Source: Prevotella jejuni
GTDB taxonomy: Bacteria > Bacteroidota > Bacteroidia > Bacteroidales > Bacteroidaceae
Direction of reading: 5' to 3'
Length of the DNA stretch: 64,000 nucleotides
Assembly (NCBI RefSeq): GCF_900187995.1
Contig: NZ_FZNZ01000018.1
Span: 1 to 64,000, forward strand
The notes below the pieces were generated by a model. That model did no database searches, was not told the DNA's origin, and saw only the letters and a program-made list of their open reading frames with translations. A program made the translations under genes and the position numbers. Position 1 is the stretch's first letter, and every line of letters starts with the position of its first letter. Shown piece by piece: positions 25,387 through 34,708 of this stretch.

Positions 25387-27042
25387 TTATTTAATTACGA
25401 CCTTCTTACCATTAACGATATAGATACCACGTGTTGGATTCTCTACACGACGACCTTGTAAGTCATAGTAAACACCATCATCAGTACTATTCTTTGAGTT
25501 TTCGATAGTCTCTATACCAGTTGTACCACCGTCCTCAAACTCTAAGACAAAGCTCTTAGCTTGTGCTTCAGTGCTGGTAAGGACAAGGAATGCCTTGTTG
25601 CCTGGGAGATTAGTAACATTATTCTTCACCTTATAGAAACCTATTGGGTTTCTGCTATCAGCGGTGTTGATATTGAAAGCACGGATGTTATCATGCGTTA
25701 CATTGTAGTCATTTCCTGCACCATCCTTCACTGTCAAGCCATTGATAGCCCCTCCAAAGAATGTTCCACAGAGACGGTTATTACTTGTCTTAGGTTTTTC
25801 ATCACCCGTAGGCAACAACTTATTGTCAGCAGGATTCGTAGAGTTACACTCCAAAACAACGGCGGTCTGAGCTGGAACAGTATCGCCTTTCTGAGCAAGC
25901 TCCTTCACTTTAGCGAAATAATAACCTTGAGCATTCTTAGCATCAACGCCCTCAATGGTGTAAGCTTTTACGTCACCAACTATCTTGAAGGGGAAGTCCA
26001 CATACAATGTAGTGTAATACTTGCCATCTCTACCCTTCATGTTAGCAGAAGGCTTAACACCAAAGTAGTTTGTATCATCAACCTTCTCAAGGATCCACAT
26101 AGCTGCATCTCCTGTCACAGGGAGCTCAGGACCAAAGTATTCGTCCGTAGTATTATTATTGACAAAGTCGAACTTTGCCTCCGTTCCGTCATATTCATTA
26201 TGTGCTGTCCCTGTCGGATTAGCAGGATTATAGGCTGTTCCTGAAGGGTCAACCTTCTTTAATGCACCAGAAATAAGATAGTAAGTTTGTCCTTGATTAA
26301 TACGATTCTCTGCACGTGTAGTTCCAATATAATGCTTTATAATATTTACTATATCAGCATTAGCATTTGGACTACTTTCTATCTTTGCTAAGGCAAGGCG
26401 CTCTATTTCATACCATACATCGTCTGGATTGCCACGGTCTAAAGCTGATTTCAAGTTAGGATAGCTATCAAGAGCACGACCTGCAAATATCCCATAAGTA
26501 TGCCAGAAATCACAGATTGGTTGCATGGAAGGAACTGTCGCAAAGGCATAATAAGCATCACGTCCATCAGATGTGGTAACAGGCTTTAAGTGCATCTTCA
26601 AGTCCCATTGTCCAATCACGCTCGTATTAAATATCCCATAAGCTATGCTACTCAAAGGAGCACTAAGTTTTTCATTCAGCTTGTCTTTCACAGCTTTCTC
26701 CACCTTTTCTATTGTAGGGTTTAGGTATTCATTAATCACATCAACACCTTGTGAACGGAGAGTTGTCACATTAAGCCTGCTTGCGTCTTTGTCATCAACC
26801 TTTGTTTTAAGGTGAATTACCGTACCAGGCAATGTAGTTGCTTCATCCTTAGTGGCATTAGGCTGTGCCGCAATTTTACCCGTTACATAAACATACTGCT
26901 TGCCATCGGTACGCTGACGAGCATTCACAATACGATAATAACCATCATCTGGTTTTGTTACAGTAGCTGGTGCTTGTGCTGACGCAGCCACAGAAAAGAA
27001 TCCTAACACAAGTGTCAGGACTGAGTGTAAATGTTTAACCAT
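25387..27042 (-). CDS. secreted protein with Prevotella-type C-terminal motif
   Basis: A signal peptide (to ASAQA, about residue 24) is followed by about 490 residues of beta-rich sequence. The opening DGYYRIVNARQ is seen in large Prevotella exported families. The last 35 residues read VYYDLQGRRVENPTRGIYIV then NGKKVVIK, a C-terminal module common on exported proteins of this group and probably related to type IX secretion sorting signals (inference). No catalytic motif is evident. Confidence 0.7.
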   Translation of the reverse strand: MVKHLHSVLTLVLGFFSVAASAQAPATVTKPDDGYYRIVNARQRTDGKQYVYVTGKIAAQPNATKDEATTLPGTVIHLKTKVDDKDASRLNVTTLRSQGVDVINEYLNPTIEKVEKAVKDKLNEKLSAPLSSIAYGIFNTSVIGQWDLKMHLKPVTTSDGRDAYYAFATVPSMQPICDFWHTYGIFAGRALDSYPNLKSALDRGNPDDVWYEIERLALAKIESSPNANADIVNIIKHYIGTTRAENRINQGQTYYLISGALKKVDPSGTAYNPANPTGTAHNEYDGTEAKFDFVNNNTTDEYFGPELPVTGDAAMWILEKVDDTNYFGVKPSANMKGRDGKYYTTLYVDFPFKIVGDVKAYTIEGVDAKNAQGYYFAKVKELAQKGDTVPAQTAVVLECNSTNPADNKLLPTGDEKPKTSNNRLCGTFFGGAINGLTVKDGAGNDYNVTHDNIRAFNINTADSRNPIGFYKVKNNVTNLPGNKAFLVLTSTEAQAKSFVLEFEDGGTTGIETIENSKNSTDDGVYYDLQGRRVENPTRGIYIVNGKKVVIK

Positions 27043-27104
27043 AAGTTTTATATTATATAAGAGTTTATTTAGCTTACATGTTTTGTCTCTTTAATTTAGC
27101 TGTG

Positions 27105-27112
27105 CAAAAATA
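27105..27112 (-). promoter_or_regulatory. -7 box for the secreted-protein operon
   Basis: The minus strand reads TATTTTTG about 62 bases before the ATG. Confidence 0.5.
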
Positions 27113-27403
27113 ATACTTTATGTAAATAGCAATACAAAACAGCATGTATTATTAATAAAAATTCAACATAATGCAACTTTATGTCATTCTTTTTCGAGTA
27201 CATTTACATAACTTTTATAGATTAAAGTATTTAAGACATATATTAACCAGCCGTGTTTATATTTCTGAAATTTAATTTACTATAACCGAATAAACCGTAT
27301 GATCAACTATTTTTCATGCTCGCCTAATATATCACTTTACGCATAAAGCGAGGGTAAACGCATAAAAAAACATAATTATTCATGGTGATAAGCAGAAAAT
27401 CAG

Positions 27404-27411
27404 TACTTTTG
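27404..27411 (+). promoter_or_regulatory. -7 box for the TlpA gene
   Basis: TACTTTTG ends 25 bases before the ATG at 27437. Confidence 0.6.
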
Positions 27412-27436
27412 TAGTCTTATCAAAGAATAATTAATT

Positions 27437-28273
27437 ATGAAGAAGATTATTTTAATATCAATGTTAGCTACGGCTGTCTTCACCGCTAATGCACAAGACA
27501 CCAAGCCATACGAGGAGAAGATGTCTCAAATAGAGGCGCAGTTTAAGAAACTTGAAGCTGATTATCAGGCATTCGGAAAGAAAGATCCTTCAACCCTCAC
27601 CGAGGCTGAGAAGGCAAAGATTAGCGAGATTATCGCCAAAGCAGATTCGCTTGGTAGCGCACAGAAGAATGCTGTCTTAGAGATAGCAAAGAAATTCAAA
27701 GACACAAAGTTCCCTGCAAAATATATTGCACAGGTGATGTATGACGTTGAATATGACGAACTAAAAGACCTCTGCGACCCAAAGACAGGCTATTATAATG
27801 AGCCTGAGATGGCCAAACCAAAGCAACTCTTTGAATCTTACAAATTACGTCAACCTGGTTCAATGTATAAGGATCTTACCATGGAAGACCTCAATGGCAA
27901 GCAGGTTAAACTGAGCCAATGGGTAGGTAAAGGTAAGTATGTATTGGTTGACTTCTGGGCAAGCTGGTGTGGTCCTTGCCGTAAGGAAATGCCAAATGTC
28001 GTTGAGGCTTACAAGCGTTTCAAGGATAAAGGCTTAGAGATTATTGGTGTTAGCTTCGACAGTAAGAAATTACAATGGTCTGCAGCAGTAGAGAAGTTAG
28101 GTATGATTTGGCCTCAGATGTCTGACCTTAAAGGCTGGGAGTCAGCTGCAGCTGCCGTCTATGGCATCCGTAGTATTCCTTCTAACATCCTCATTGACCC
28201 ACAAGGTAAGATTGTGGCAATGGACCTTAGAGAGAATAAACTACAGGAGGTACTGGCTGAGAAGTTGAAGTAA
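27437..28273 (+). CDS. TlpA-family thiol-disulfide oxidoreductase
   Basis: A signal peptide (ending in FTANAQ, about residue 20) precedes a helical domain and a C-terminal thioredoxin fold. The active site is FWASWCGPCRKEMP near residue 178, with the cis-proline in IRSIPSNIL. It should act in the periplasm as a reductase or in disulfide relay. The helical N-terminal region of about 110 residues is common in Bacteroidota versions, which often have DUF4369 there instead. The promoter and terminator bracket it as a single-gene unit. Confidence 0.9.
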   Translation: MKKIILISMLATAVFTANAQDTKPYEEKMSQIEAQFKKLEADYQAFGKKDPSTLTEAEKAKISEIIAKADSLGSAQKNAVLEIAKKFKDTKFPAKYIAQVMYDVEYDELKDLCDPKTGYYNEPEMAKPKQLFESYKLRQPGSMYKDLTMEDLNGKQVKLSQWVGKGKYVLVDFWASWCGPCRKEMPNVVEAYKRFKDKGLEIIGVSFDSKKLQWSAAVEKLGMIWPQMSDLKGWESAAAAVYGIRSIPSNILIDPQGKIVAMDLRENKLQEVLAEKLK

Positions 28274-28392
28274 AGTGACTGTAAAAAGGAATTACTGAAT
28301 AAGAGGCATTGCCTGAGAATATTCAAGCTCCCTTTTGAGGGGATATAAGTTCCTATTGCACACTCCGAGAAATTACGACTTTATCAATATAA

Positions 28393-28440
28393 AAAAGAGC
28401 CCTATCTAACTCTACTCATGAGTTTAGATAGGGTTCTTTT
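28393..28440 (+). terminator. terminator after the TlpA gene
   Basis: AAAGAGCCCTATCTAA pairs with TTAGATAGGGTTCTTT (one G-U-type mismatch). It has T-runs on both sides, so it may act in both directions. Confidence 0.8.
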
Positions 28441-28493
28441 GGTGTTATTGCGTTTTTACCTAACCGATAAGTATTGTTAAGTAGAGGATTGTA

Positions 28494-28767
28494 TCACTCG
28501 TTCGTCACTATATATTCATCTCTTCCTAACAACACATTACAAAGTATTTAGTAGTCAGCACCACACGTGTTAAGTCTGCGTACGTATGTAAGAAAGGGTA
28601 AAGACCTTCCAGCATAATCACCATCAATATAGCGAGACATCAACAACTTACCTCTAAACAATAAGTCCATCAGACCATACTAACTAAGGACAAGCAACGC
28701 TCTCTTCAACAGCTCCGTCGTTGCTTTAGCCCAGAAAAAGCCTTCCGAGGCAGAGTTAAAGATGCTA
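28494..28767 (-). pseudogene. possible decayed coding remnant
   Basis: A minus-strand frame of about 90 codons has only two in-frame stops and reads like protein between them (ASEGFFWAKATTELLKRALL; RYIDGDYAGRSLPFLTYVRR; LLGRDEYIVTNE). It lies directly downstream of the antiporter gene. I do not recognise a family. Chance openness is a real alternative. Confidence 0.25.
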
Positions 28768-29691
28768 TTAGAGCAAGGAATAGATATACCCCACGAACAC
28801 TGCCGTCAGTATTGCTCCTTCCCATCGCTCAATCTTATACTTCGTAAACGAAAAGAGCCATATAAGGATGATGGAGATAACCATCATGGAAAGGTCGGTC
28901 ATCGTAATCCCCTTTAATGTCATTGGACTTATCACACCCGTAAGACCAAGGATAGCAAGGATATTAAACACATTCGAACCGAGTACGTTACCTATCGCTA
29001 TACCACTATTCCCCTTGCGAGCTGACACAACACTTGTAGCCAATTCAGGGAGAGACGTACCTCCTGCAACAATCGTCAGACCGATAACTGCCTCCGACAC
29101 ACCAAGCTTTGTTGCCACTGCCGTAGCACCATCAACAAACAGATTACTACCTCCTATCAAACAAGCCAGCCCAACAAGAATCCATACAACAGACAGCCAA
29201 GTGGCCATCGGCTTCTTTTCTTTTTCCTCTACATCAGTCCCTTGCACCTTTGCTCCTCGAAGGGTTATATACATAAAGATAAGGAACATCACAAAGAGAA
29301 TAGCTGCATCAATCCTACTAATATCCCCGTCAAGACACATTATCAATAGTAAAGCAGAGGCAACAAGTGCAAAGGGAATATCCTTCCGTACCGTTGTCTT
29401 CATAATAGACATTGGTGCCACCAAGGCTGACACACCAACTATAAGCAGCGTATTGAAGATGTTTGAACCAACAATATTACCCACTGCAAGGTCGGATGTA
29501 CCTTTCAAAGCAGAGATAAGACTCACACAGAACTCTGGCATACTTGTCCCCATTGCAACAATGGTCAGTCCAATAACAATCTGTGGCATCTTCATCTTCT
29601 CCGCAACAGCCACTGCCCCATCGGTCAGTCGGTCAGCTCCCCACAACACAAGGACTATCCCGATGACTATAAAAAGAATATTTAGTATCAT
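28768..29691 (-). CDS. CaCA-family sodium/calcium exchanger
   Basis: The 307 residues form two homologous halves of about five membrane segments each. Both carry the family alpha repeats: IVIGLTIVAMGTSMPEF with GNIVGSNIFNTLLI in the first, and IGLTIVAGGTSLPELATSVV with GNVLGSNVFNILAI in the second. The acidic residues in the GTSxPE motifs bind the cation. It is YrbG-like and probably exports calcium across the inner membrane in exchange for sodium or protons. Confidence 0.92.
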   Translation of the reverse strand: MILNILFIVIGIVLVLWGADRLTDGAVAVAEKMKMPQIVIGLTIVAMGTSMPEFCVSLISALKGTSDLAVGNIVGSNIFNTLLIVGVSALVAPMSIMKTTVRKDIPFALVASALLLIMCLDGDISRIDAAILFVMFLIFMYITLRGAKVQGTDVEEKEKKPMATWLSVVWILVGLACLIGGSNLFVDGATAVATKLGVSEAVIGLTIVAGGTSLPELATSVVSARKGNSGIAIGNVLGSNVFNILAILGLTGVISPMTLKGITMTDLSMMVISIILIWLFSFTKYKIERWEGAILTAVFVGYIYSLL

Positions 29692-29742
29692 TAAATCGTA
29701 CTATATTGAATAACTAAAAACAAACCTAAGGAATAGCCTTCG

Positions 29743-30414
29743 TTATTTTAACATCTTACGACGGTCAAGTATTTTAATGTTCCTACCGTCAATCTCTATC
29801 GCTCCCTCCTTCTCAAAGTCGGACAGAACACGTAGCAAAGAGAACTTCTGAATGCCAAACGAGTCGGCTATTTCCTGCCGTGACCGCTCAAGATGTACCT
29901 CGTTGCTACCCTGTTCTCCGGCACGCTCCATCAGAAGATAAGCCACCTTCTCACGAACAGTGAACAGGCTAAGTATCTTCATCTTCTGTGTTAAGAACAC
30001 GTCGATGTTTGAAAGAATACGAATAAAGTTCATTCGAATAACATCATCAACATCAATGAGCCGCTTCAACTCCTCTGGACGCATACGAAACAGCTGTACC
30101 TTCCCATCAGTCTCGACACTCACTGGTAGACTCCTATCCTTTGAAAAGATGAAAGCAGGAGCTACCATATTGCCACTATGTAGTCGACTTACCTCAACCT
30201 GCTTGCCTGAGAGTGCAGCCATACGGCATACAAGCCTACCTGTCACCACGATGTCTACATACTTGCAAGGCATACCCGCCAAGGCATATACCTCATGTGA
30301 AGGTAGCGAAACAAGCTGGTGACTAACGTTACCTAACGTCAGGTCTATCTCTATCTCACTCATTCCTGCAAAAAGCGGACAGGAACGGAGTGCTTTCATT
30401 ACTTTATCTTCCAT
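29743..30414 (-). CDS. Crp/Fnr-family transcription regulator
   Basis: The 223 residues comprise a cyclic-nucleotide-binding-like beta-roll (residues about 15-125), a long dimer helix, and a winged helix-turn-helix (RSRQEIADSFGIQKFSLLRV). No cluster of cysteines as in FNR is seen, so it is nearer the DNR/HcpR-like sensors. It is divergent from a hemerythrin-domain gene with 142 bases between the starts, a typical arrangement for a nitrosative-stress regulator and its target (inference). Confidence 0.88.
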   Translation of the reverse strand: MEDKVMKALRSCPLFAGMSEIEIDLTLGNVSHQLVSLPSHEVYALAGMPCKYVDIVVTGRLVCRMAALSGKQVEVSRLHSGNMVAPAFIFSKDRSLPVSVETDGKVQLFRMRPEELKRLIDVDDVIRMNFIRILSNIDVFLTQKMKILSLFTVREKVAYLLMERAGEQGSNEVHLERSRQEIADSFGIQKFSLLRVLSDFEKEGAIEIDGRNIKILDRRKMLK

Positions 30415-30418
30415 GTTA

Positions 30419-30426
30419 CAAAGTTA
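30419..30426 (-). promoter_or_regulatory. -7 box for the Crp/Fnr gene
   Basis: The minus strand reads TAACTTTG only 4 bases before the ATG, implying a leaderless message. Confidence 0.5.
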
Positions 30427-30512
30427 CGAAGTTTCTTGTTATTCCTATAGATTTAACTTTATTTAATTCGTATTGGACACATTTGTTACCCTCGTTTCTG
30501 CTTGATAATGAT

Positions 30513-30520
30513 TACATTTG
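30513..30520 (+). promoter_or_regulatory. -7 box for the hemerythrin gene
   Basis: TACATTTG lies 36 bases before the ATG at 30557. A TTGATAATGAT stretch just upstream looks like half of an FNR/CRP-type site, but the second half is poor. Confidence 0.5.
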
Positions 30521-30556
30521 CAATCACATTAAACGAACAAGATAAATAGAATTATA

Positions 30557-31081
30557 ATGGCACAAACATCATTTCAAACCACAATTCCATTCCAGTCATG
30601 GGACCTTGACCTACTCGTTGACTATGTTCTCAAATTCCATCATCGTAACATACGCAGAAAGGGAGAGGACCTCGCTGTAAGACTAAACGCTCTTGCAGGC
30701 AGTCACCCAGAACTGAATCGTGTAGCAGACCACTTTCGCAATAGTGTTGCCGACCTTGATATGCACTGTCAGAAAGAGGAGAATATTCTCTTTCCATACA
30801 TTATCGACATCTTCAACGCTGCAGAGTATGGCCAAGAACACGCTCCTTTCCACTGTGGTTCTATTCAGTTTCCTATCAATGCGATGATGGCTGACCATAG
30901 TGAAGAGCTTGAACGGCATGAACGAATAGCAGAACTGACAAACGACTACACTGCTCCAGAAGGTGCTGAACCAGAATATGTACAGGCCCTTGCCGACCTC
31001 CGTCAGTTCCGTGACAACCTCCTTGAGCATGTCTATGTAGAAAATGAAATCATATTCCCAAGGGCATTAATGTTAGAATAA
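30557..31081 (+). CDS. hemerythrin-domain protein (iron-sulfur repair type)
   Basis: The 174 residues form a four-helix bundle with diiron ligands in the expected order: KFHHRNIRRK, DLDMHCQKEENILFPYI, MMADHSEELERH, and LLEHVYVENEIIFPRA. This is the C-terminal part of RIC/YtfE/ScdA proteins, which donate iron to repair damaged Fe-S clusters after nitric oxide or oxidative stress. The N-terminal ScdA domain is absent. It is divergent from the Crp/Fnr gene and is followed 4 bases later by DUF488. Confidence 0.88.
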   Translation: MAQTSFQTTIPFQSWDLDLLVDYVLKFHHRNIRRKGEDLAVRLNALAGSHPELNRVADHFRNSVADLDMHCQKEENILFPYIIDIFNAAEYGQEHAPFHCGSIQFPINAMMADHSEELERHERIAELTNDYTAPEGAEPEYVQALADLRQFRDNLLEHVYVENEIIFPRALMLE

Positions 31082-31085
31082 AACA

Positions 31086-31427
31086 ATGAAAATCAAACGT
31101 GCTTACGCTCCAGTAGAAGATACCGACGGTTATCGAATCCTCGTCGACCGCCTATGGCCAAGAGGTATCAGTAAGGATAAGGCGAAAATCGACCTCTGGT
31201 TGAAGTCGGTTGCACCAAGTAATGACTTGCGTAAGTGGTTCGGGCATGACCCAGAACGCTTCCCTGAGTTCTCTAAACGTTATCAGGCTGAGTTAGAAGA
31301 GAGCGGTGCCTTAGACGAACTACGTAGTGCTATTAAGGATCATCCTAACGCTACTTTGCTCTTTGCGGCCCATGATGAAGAGCATAACAACGCTGTTGTT
31401 CTGCAGCATCTGCTTGAAACAAAGTAA
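31086..31427 (+). CDS. DUF488-family (YeaO-like) protein
   Basis: The 113 residues carry the family blocks KRAYAPVEDTDGYRILVDRL and WPRGISKDKA, then LRKWFGHDPERFPEF and LLFAAHDEEHNNAVVL. It was probably acquired into the hemerythrin operon, with a gap of 4 bases. The biochemical function of DUF488 is not established. The context suggests a stress role. Confidence 0.85.
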   Translation: MKIKRAYAPVEDTDGYRILVDRLWPRGISKDKAKIDLWLKSVAPSNDLRKWFGHDPERFPEFSKRYQAELEESGALDELRSAIKDHPNATLLFAAHDEEHNNAVVLQHLLETK

Positions 31428-31472
31428 GCATTTGCCCTATAACGCAAATGAACAAAAGAGAAGTAACAAAAA

Positions 31473-31514
31473 TAAAGGGGACAGACATCATCGTCTATCC
31501 CCTTTCTCTTTTTC
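31473..31514. terminator. bidirectional terminator
   Basis: AAAGGGGACAGAC pairs with GTCTATCCCCTTT (one mismatch) between the convergent DUF488 and secreted-protein genes, with T-runs in both directions. Confidence 0.8.
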
Positions 31515-31554
31515 ACCTTCTGACATCCACATTCTCTATGTCAGAGGTTAATCC

Positions 31555-34404
31555 TTAACGCTTTAAGGTGAATGTCCTTACGTCTTTGCCTGTGTTAAGC
31601 TTCAAGATGAGAACACTTGGCTGAACACCAGACAGGTCTATACGCTGCTGATAACTGCCTTGCTGCAAGAGACTCCCATCTGTTGAGAAAAGCTGATACA
31701 TCTGATACGTACCGTTAACAGTCAGTTCTGTACCATTAACAACGGGCATCAGACTACCATCACTACTACTCGTAACACTGCTGATACCGTCCGTGACAGG
31801 CTGTGCAAGCAGCTTCACGACGATAGACTCCGCTCCACGCGTTTGGATAAGTAGTGCGGCAGCGTGTGTCTTTGAGTCATTACTCTTAAAACCTACGGCC
31901 ATCGCCCCACCTTCAAGTGGTAACTTCTCATGTGAAAGTTTGAAGTATTTCTTCTGAGTAGAAGGGGTCAAGGTGATAGTCACAGGTGCTGTCGTACGAT
32001 CACTATATATATTAAGTGGCTGAGGTGTCATCTCCTGTCCCGAACGGAACGCAAACTTAATGAAGTCGTTATCAACACTTAGCTCTGGAAGGTCAGTACG
32101 TCCGAAGGTCACATCATCTATCATAAAGTTCAAGGAGGTCTCATTCCCACCTACTGGACTATAATATGAAAAGGCCACATGAAACTTATCATCAATGGTT
32201 AGTCCCTCTACCTTAGACAGGTCTATACGATAGTCAAACCACATATCAGGCTCAAGTTTGACTCCTGCTGGGACGTATGCTGATAGGTCTATATAATAAG
32301 GTGTAGCCTTACCGTCCTTCTCTATAATGATATAGAAGCCGAACTGTTCTTCACCATTAGTCGTCTGATTGCGATACATCACACTGAAAGTAAGGTCCTT
32401 GCTTTGTGCTTTCTTATAAGAAAGTGTTGGAGAGATAAGCCAACTCTCATGCTCACGTTTGTCCACAACCCCATACTTTAAGAAAGAAATCTGTGCCACC
32501 TCGTTCTCTACAACGCTCTGGTCAGCATTCTTCTGTTGCCATGCATAGAATGGGCGTTCACCACGTACTGTAAGATTCTGCCAGCCCTTCAAGCCAAGGA
32601 TACGTGTATGACGCAAACCTGAGAAGGTCTCATCTAACACTGCTAACGGCTCATTGTCAGCTCCTTTCAACATAGCGTCTTCTATCTTATCGTAGGTCTT
32701 ACGTGCCTCTGCTGCATTCGGACTAATGGTCACACCCTGCAGCTCTACACGCTCAGAGGTGACAAAACGCACGAGTGTAGGACGATGAGTTCCCACAATA
32801 AACTTGCCTTCACCATCAGCTGCACCCACTGAACTCCAATGCCCACCACCATCTACAGAATATTCAGCAGTACACTTTGCAGCACTACCTACTGGTGACA
32901 ACTGCAGCGTATTAACTCCATCGGCAACCAACTCATCGTAATAAAGCGTATCCTTTGCCGTCAACATGACATTACTTGTGCTGTTCCAATTACCATTAAG
33001 TTTCCAGTAACCTAAGTCGAACTTATGATATCCCTTCCATGCAGCACCCGTAAAGCGACTGTCCATAGCACGGTCTGCTGTGAACTTCTCTACTAAGTCG
33101 GCAGTAGCTGCTACCTGTGAGACGCCCTTGAGCTTTATAACCAAGGTGTCAGCCAAGACACTTGACACACTCAACTCAGCCTCATATACCCCTGCTTCAC
33201 GTGGTGCAAAGGTCACTTTTACAGGACTCTGATAAAGTTTTCCTGTCCTTGTTGCATAGTAATATTGACTTTTATCTATACGGAAGGGAGTATTTTCGCC
33301 ATGTTTCAGTGCAAGGTTCACATTCGTAATGACATCATTAATCTCGAACTCAAGTGTCTGTTCGTCCGCCTTTCCTGGCGCAGCACTCATCTCACGAGCC
33401 TTTCCTAACTTTAGTTTAATCGTCGGAGTGGTACCAGCCTTCTTAAAGTATCCTGTCAAACTAAGCATTCCACTATTCTCTTCATCGGCTCCCGAGAAAC
33501 GAAGTTTATAGGTATTAGCACCCACATAGACACCTGCAGTCCGCGGCGTAATCGTTAGATTGGCTTTTAGTGTACCGTTCTTTGGTAGCTTCTCTACATC
33601 TAATTGCATTACAGAAGACGACTGACTACCAGAGAAATTAGGCACCTGCTCCGTTGCAAGATGCATACCCTGTAAGGCTACAGGGAACGACTTTGCTTGT
33701 CCCACCTCGCCTGTCATCGTACGATACTGTGGAAGAATGGCAACGAGTGGAGTCTTGTCTCTGTCTGACAAACGTAACACACTGAAATCATCCATACGAA
33801 CTTGACTTCCTGGAGCTACCAAGAGTGAGAATTCTAAACGTACTGCCCCAGCCGGACAAACGGTACGGAATTTCAATTCGCCATACGCCTTCATGCGACC
33901 GAAATAGACCTCTGGGTTATGGATAAAGGCTTTTTCATTAGACTCAACTTCATTCCCTGCAGCGTCCAACCAGCGCAGAGCAAGACGGAAAGGCCCCTCC
34001 GTGCGACTACTCTCCATCGTACAATAATGTATCAAACACTCCAACTCGTCGCCTTCAGCGACTTCCTTCCCAGTACGTTTGAGGTCTATCACCTGCTTCA
34101 GATAGCCTTCAGCATCTGATGCAGTCATTATTCCTATACCGAAACCCGTGTCACTACTGTATCTATCCCCAGCCTTCAGCTGTGTAACCGTTCCTGCTGT
34201 CTCCCACTGTGCAGGCTTACCATTATTAAAAGAATAGAAATAAGGGTCCTCCAACAACTCTACCGTTGCTTGTTCAGCAGTAAGTTGACTTGCATGACTA
34301 ACCGATCGAGAGATACCATTTTGTGCATACAACGTGTTTGTAAAACCAACTAAACAAAGACTTACAAACAGTTTTGCAGATAAGTAAAAATGCTTCATTG
34401 ACAT
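31555..34404 (-). CDS. large secreted multi-domain protein with C-terminal sorting domain
   Basis: The 949 residues start with a signal peptide (ending in LYAQN). An N-terminal carbohydrate-binding-like jelly roll follows (residues about 50-210), then immunoglobulin-like beta-sandwiches with DUF11/choice-of-anchor style strands, then a choice-of-anchor J-like domain (TFSGLRHTRILGLKGWQNLT to FMIDDVTFGR). The last 75 residues look like a type A type-IX sorting domain (VNGTYQMYQLFSTDGSLLQQ and a final VLILKLNTGKDVRTFTLKR). There is no protease or glycosidase motif, so it is probably an adhesin or scaffold. Confidence 0.75.
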   Translation of the reverse strand: MSMKHFYLSAKLFVSLCLVGFTNTLYAQNGISRSVSHASQLTAEQATVELLEDPYFYSFNNGKPAQWETAGTVTQLKAGDRYSSDTGFGIGIMTASDAEGYLKQVIDLKRTGKEVAEGDELECLIHYCTMESSRTEGPFRLALRWLDAAGNEVESNEKAFIHNPEVYFGRMKAYGELKFRTVCPAGAVRLEFSLLVAPGSQVRMDDFSVLRLSDRDKTPLVAILPQYRTMTGEVGQAKSFPVALQGMHLATEQVPNFSGSQSSSVMQLDVEKLPKNGTLKANLTITPRTAGVYVGANTYKLRFSGADEENSGMLSLTGYFKKAGTTPTIKLKLGKAREMSAAPGKADEQTLEFEINDVITNVNLALKHGENTPFRIDKSQYYYATRTGKLYQSPVKVTFAPREAGVYEAELSVSSVLADTLVIKLKGVSQVAATADLVEKFTADRAMDSRFTGAAWKGYHKFDLGYWKLNGNWNSTSNVMLTAKDTLYYDELVADGVNTLQLSPVGSAAKCTAEYSVDGGGHWSSVGAADGEGKFIVGTHRPTLVRFVTSERVELQGVTISPNAAEARKTYDKIEDAMLKGADNEPLAVLDETFSGLRHTRILGLKGWQNLTVRGERPFYAWQQKNADQSVVENEVAQISFLKYGVVDKREHESWLISPTLSYKKAQSKDLTFSVMYRNQTTNGEEQFGFYIIIEKDGKATPYYIDLSAYVPAGVKLEPDMWFDYRIDLSKVEGLTIDDKFHVAFSYYSPVGGNETSLNFMIDDVTFGRTDLPELSVDNDFIKFAFRSGQEMTPQPLNIYSDRTTAPVTITLTPSTQKKYFKLSHEKLPLEGGAMAVGFKSNDSKTHAAALLIQTRGAESIVVKLLAQPVTDGISSVTSSSDGSLMPVVNGTELTVNGTYQMYQLFSTDGSLLQQGSYQQRIDLSGVQPSVLILKLNTGKDVRTFTLKR

Positions 34405-34426
34405 CTAATTATTGATTAACATACTG

Positions 34427-34434
34427 CAAATATA
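34427..34434 (-). promoter_or_regulatory. -7 box for the 949-residue secreted protein
   Basis: The minus strand reads TATATTTG 22 bases before the ATG at 34404. Confidence 0.55.
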
Positions 34435-34552
34435 GGAATTATTCACATACAAACAAAGTTTTGTTACATTTTATTTGACTTTTGACTTATAATAATACCA
34501 ATCTAAACTAAAAGGTGTATAAGCTCTCATTAATTATAAGCAAATGGTGGTA

Positions 34553-34592
34553 CTATTAGGCTTATTAGCCCAATAGGTATAATAAGGCCCAT
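34553..34592. repeat. TTAGGC-type degenerate repeat, locus 1 of 4
   Basis: CTATTAGGCTTATTAGCCCA and the following AATAGG..AATAAGGCCC are built from the same 9-10 base words as the loci at 58009, 60727 and 62472. Confidence 0.5.
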
Positions 34593-34708
34593 GAGTCAAT
34601 TTGTCAGTCACAACCGACAAGATGTCATAAAGGCGTTAATGGTACGCTCATTGCATATTAGTTGGTACAAAACATTAACAAACAAATAAAAGTAAAGGAG
34701 ATTAAGAT

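Larger units (their letters stand above)
27043..27436. other. divergent promoter region
   Basis: About 390 A/T-rich bases hold one -7 box for each flanking gene (27105-27112 minus, 27404-27411 plus). Nothing else is seen. Confidence 0.5.
28274..28767. other. gap with terminator and a decayed coding stretch
   Basis: It contains the terminator at 28393-28440 and the weak remnant 28494-28767. I see no intact gene. Confidence 0.4.
34405..34708. other. divergent gap with TTAGGC-type repeat
   Basis: It holds the minus-strand promoter at 34427, the short repeat at 34553-34592, and a small palindrome TTGTC-N10-GACAA near 34601-34620 that could be an operator for hsp20. No gene is seen. Confidence 0.4.

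Noticed and set aside
25561..26244. 227-codon open frame opposite the secreted protein
   Set aside because: It is complementary to a continuous exported protein with signal peptide, and has no promoter or domain of its own.
28868..29713. 281-codon open frame opposite the Na/Ca exchanger
   Set aside because: It is the antisense shadow of a clearly recognised membrane protein and its product has no sensible composition.
30495..30520. FNR/CRP-type operator in the regulator-hemerythrin gap
   Set aside because: Only the left half (TTGAT) is good and the right half has two mismatches out of five. I did not list it as a site.
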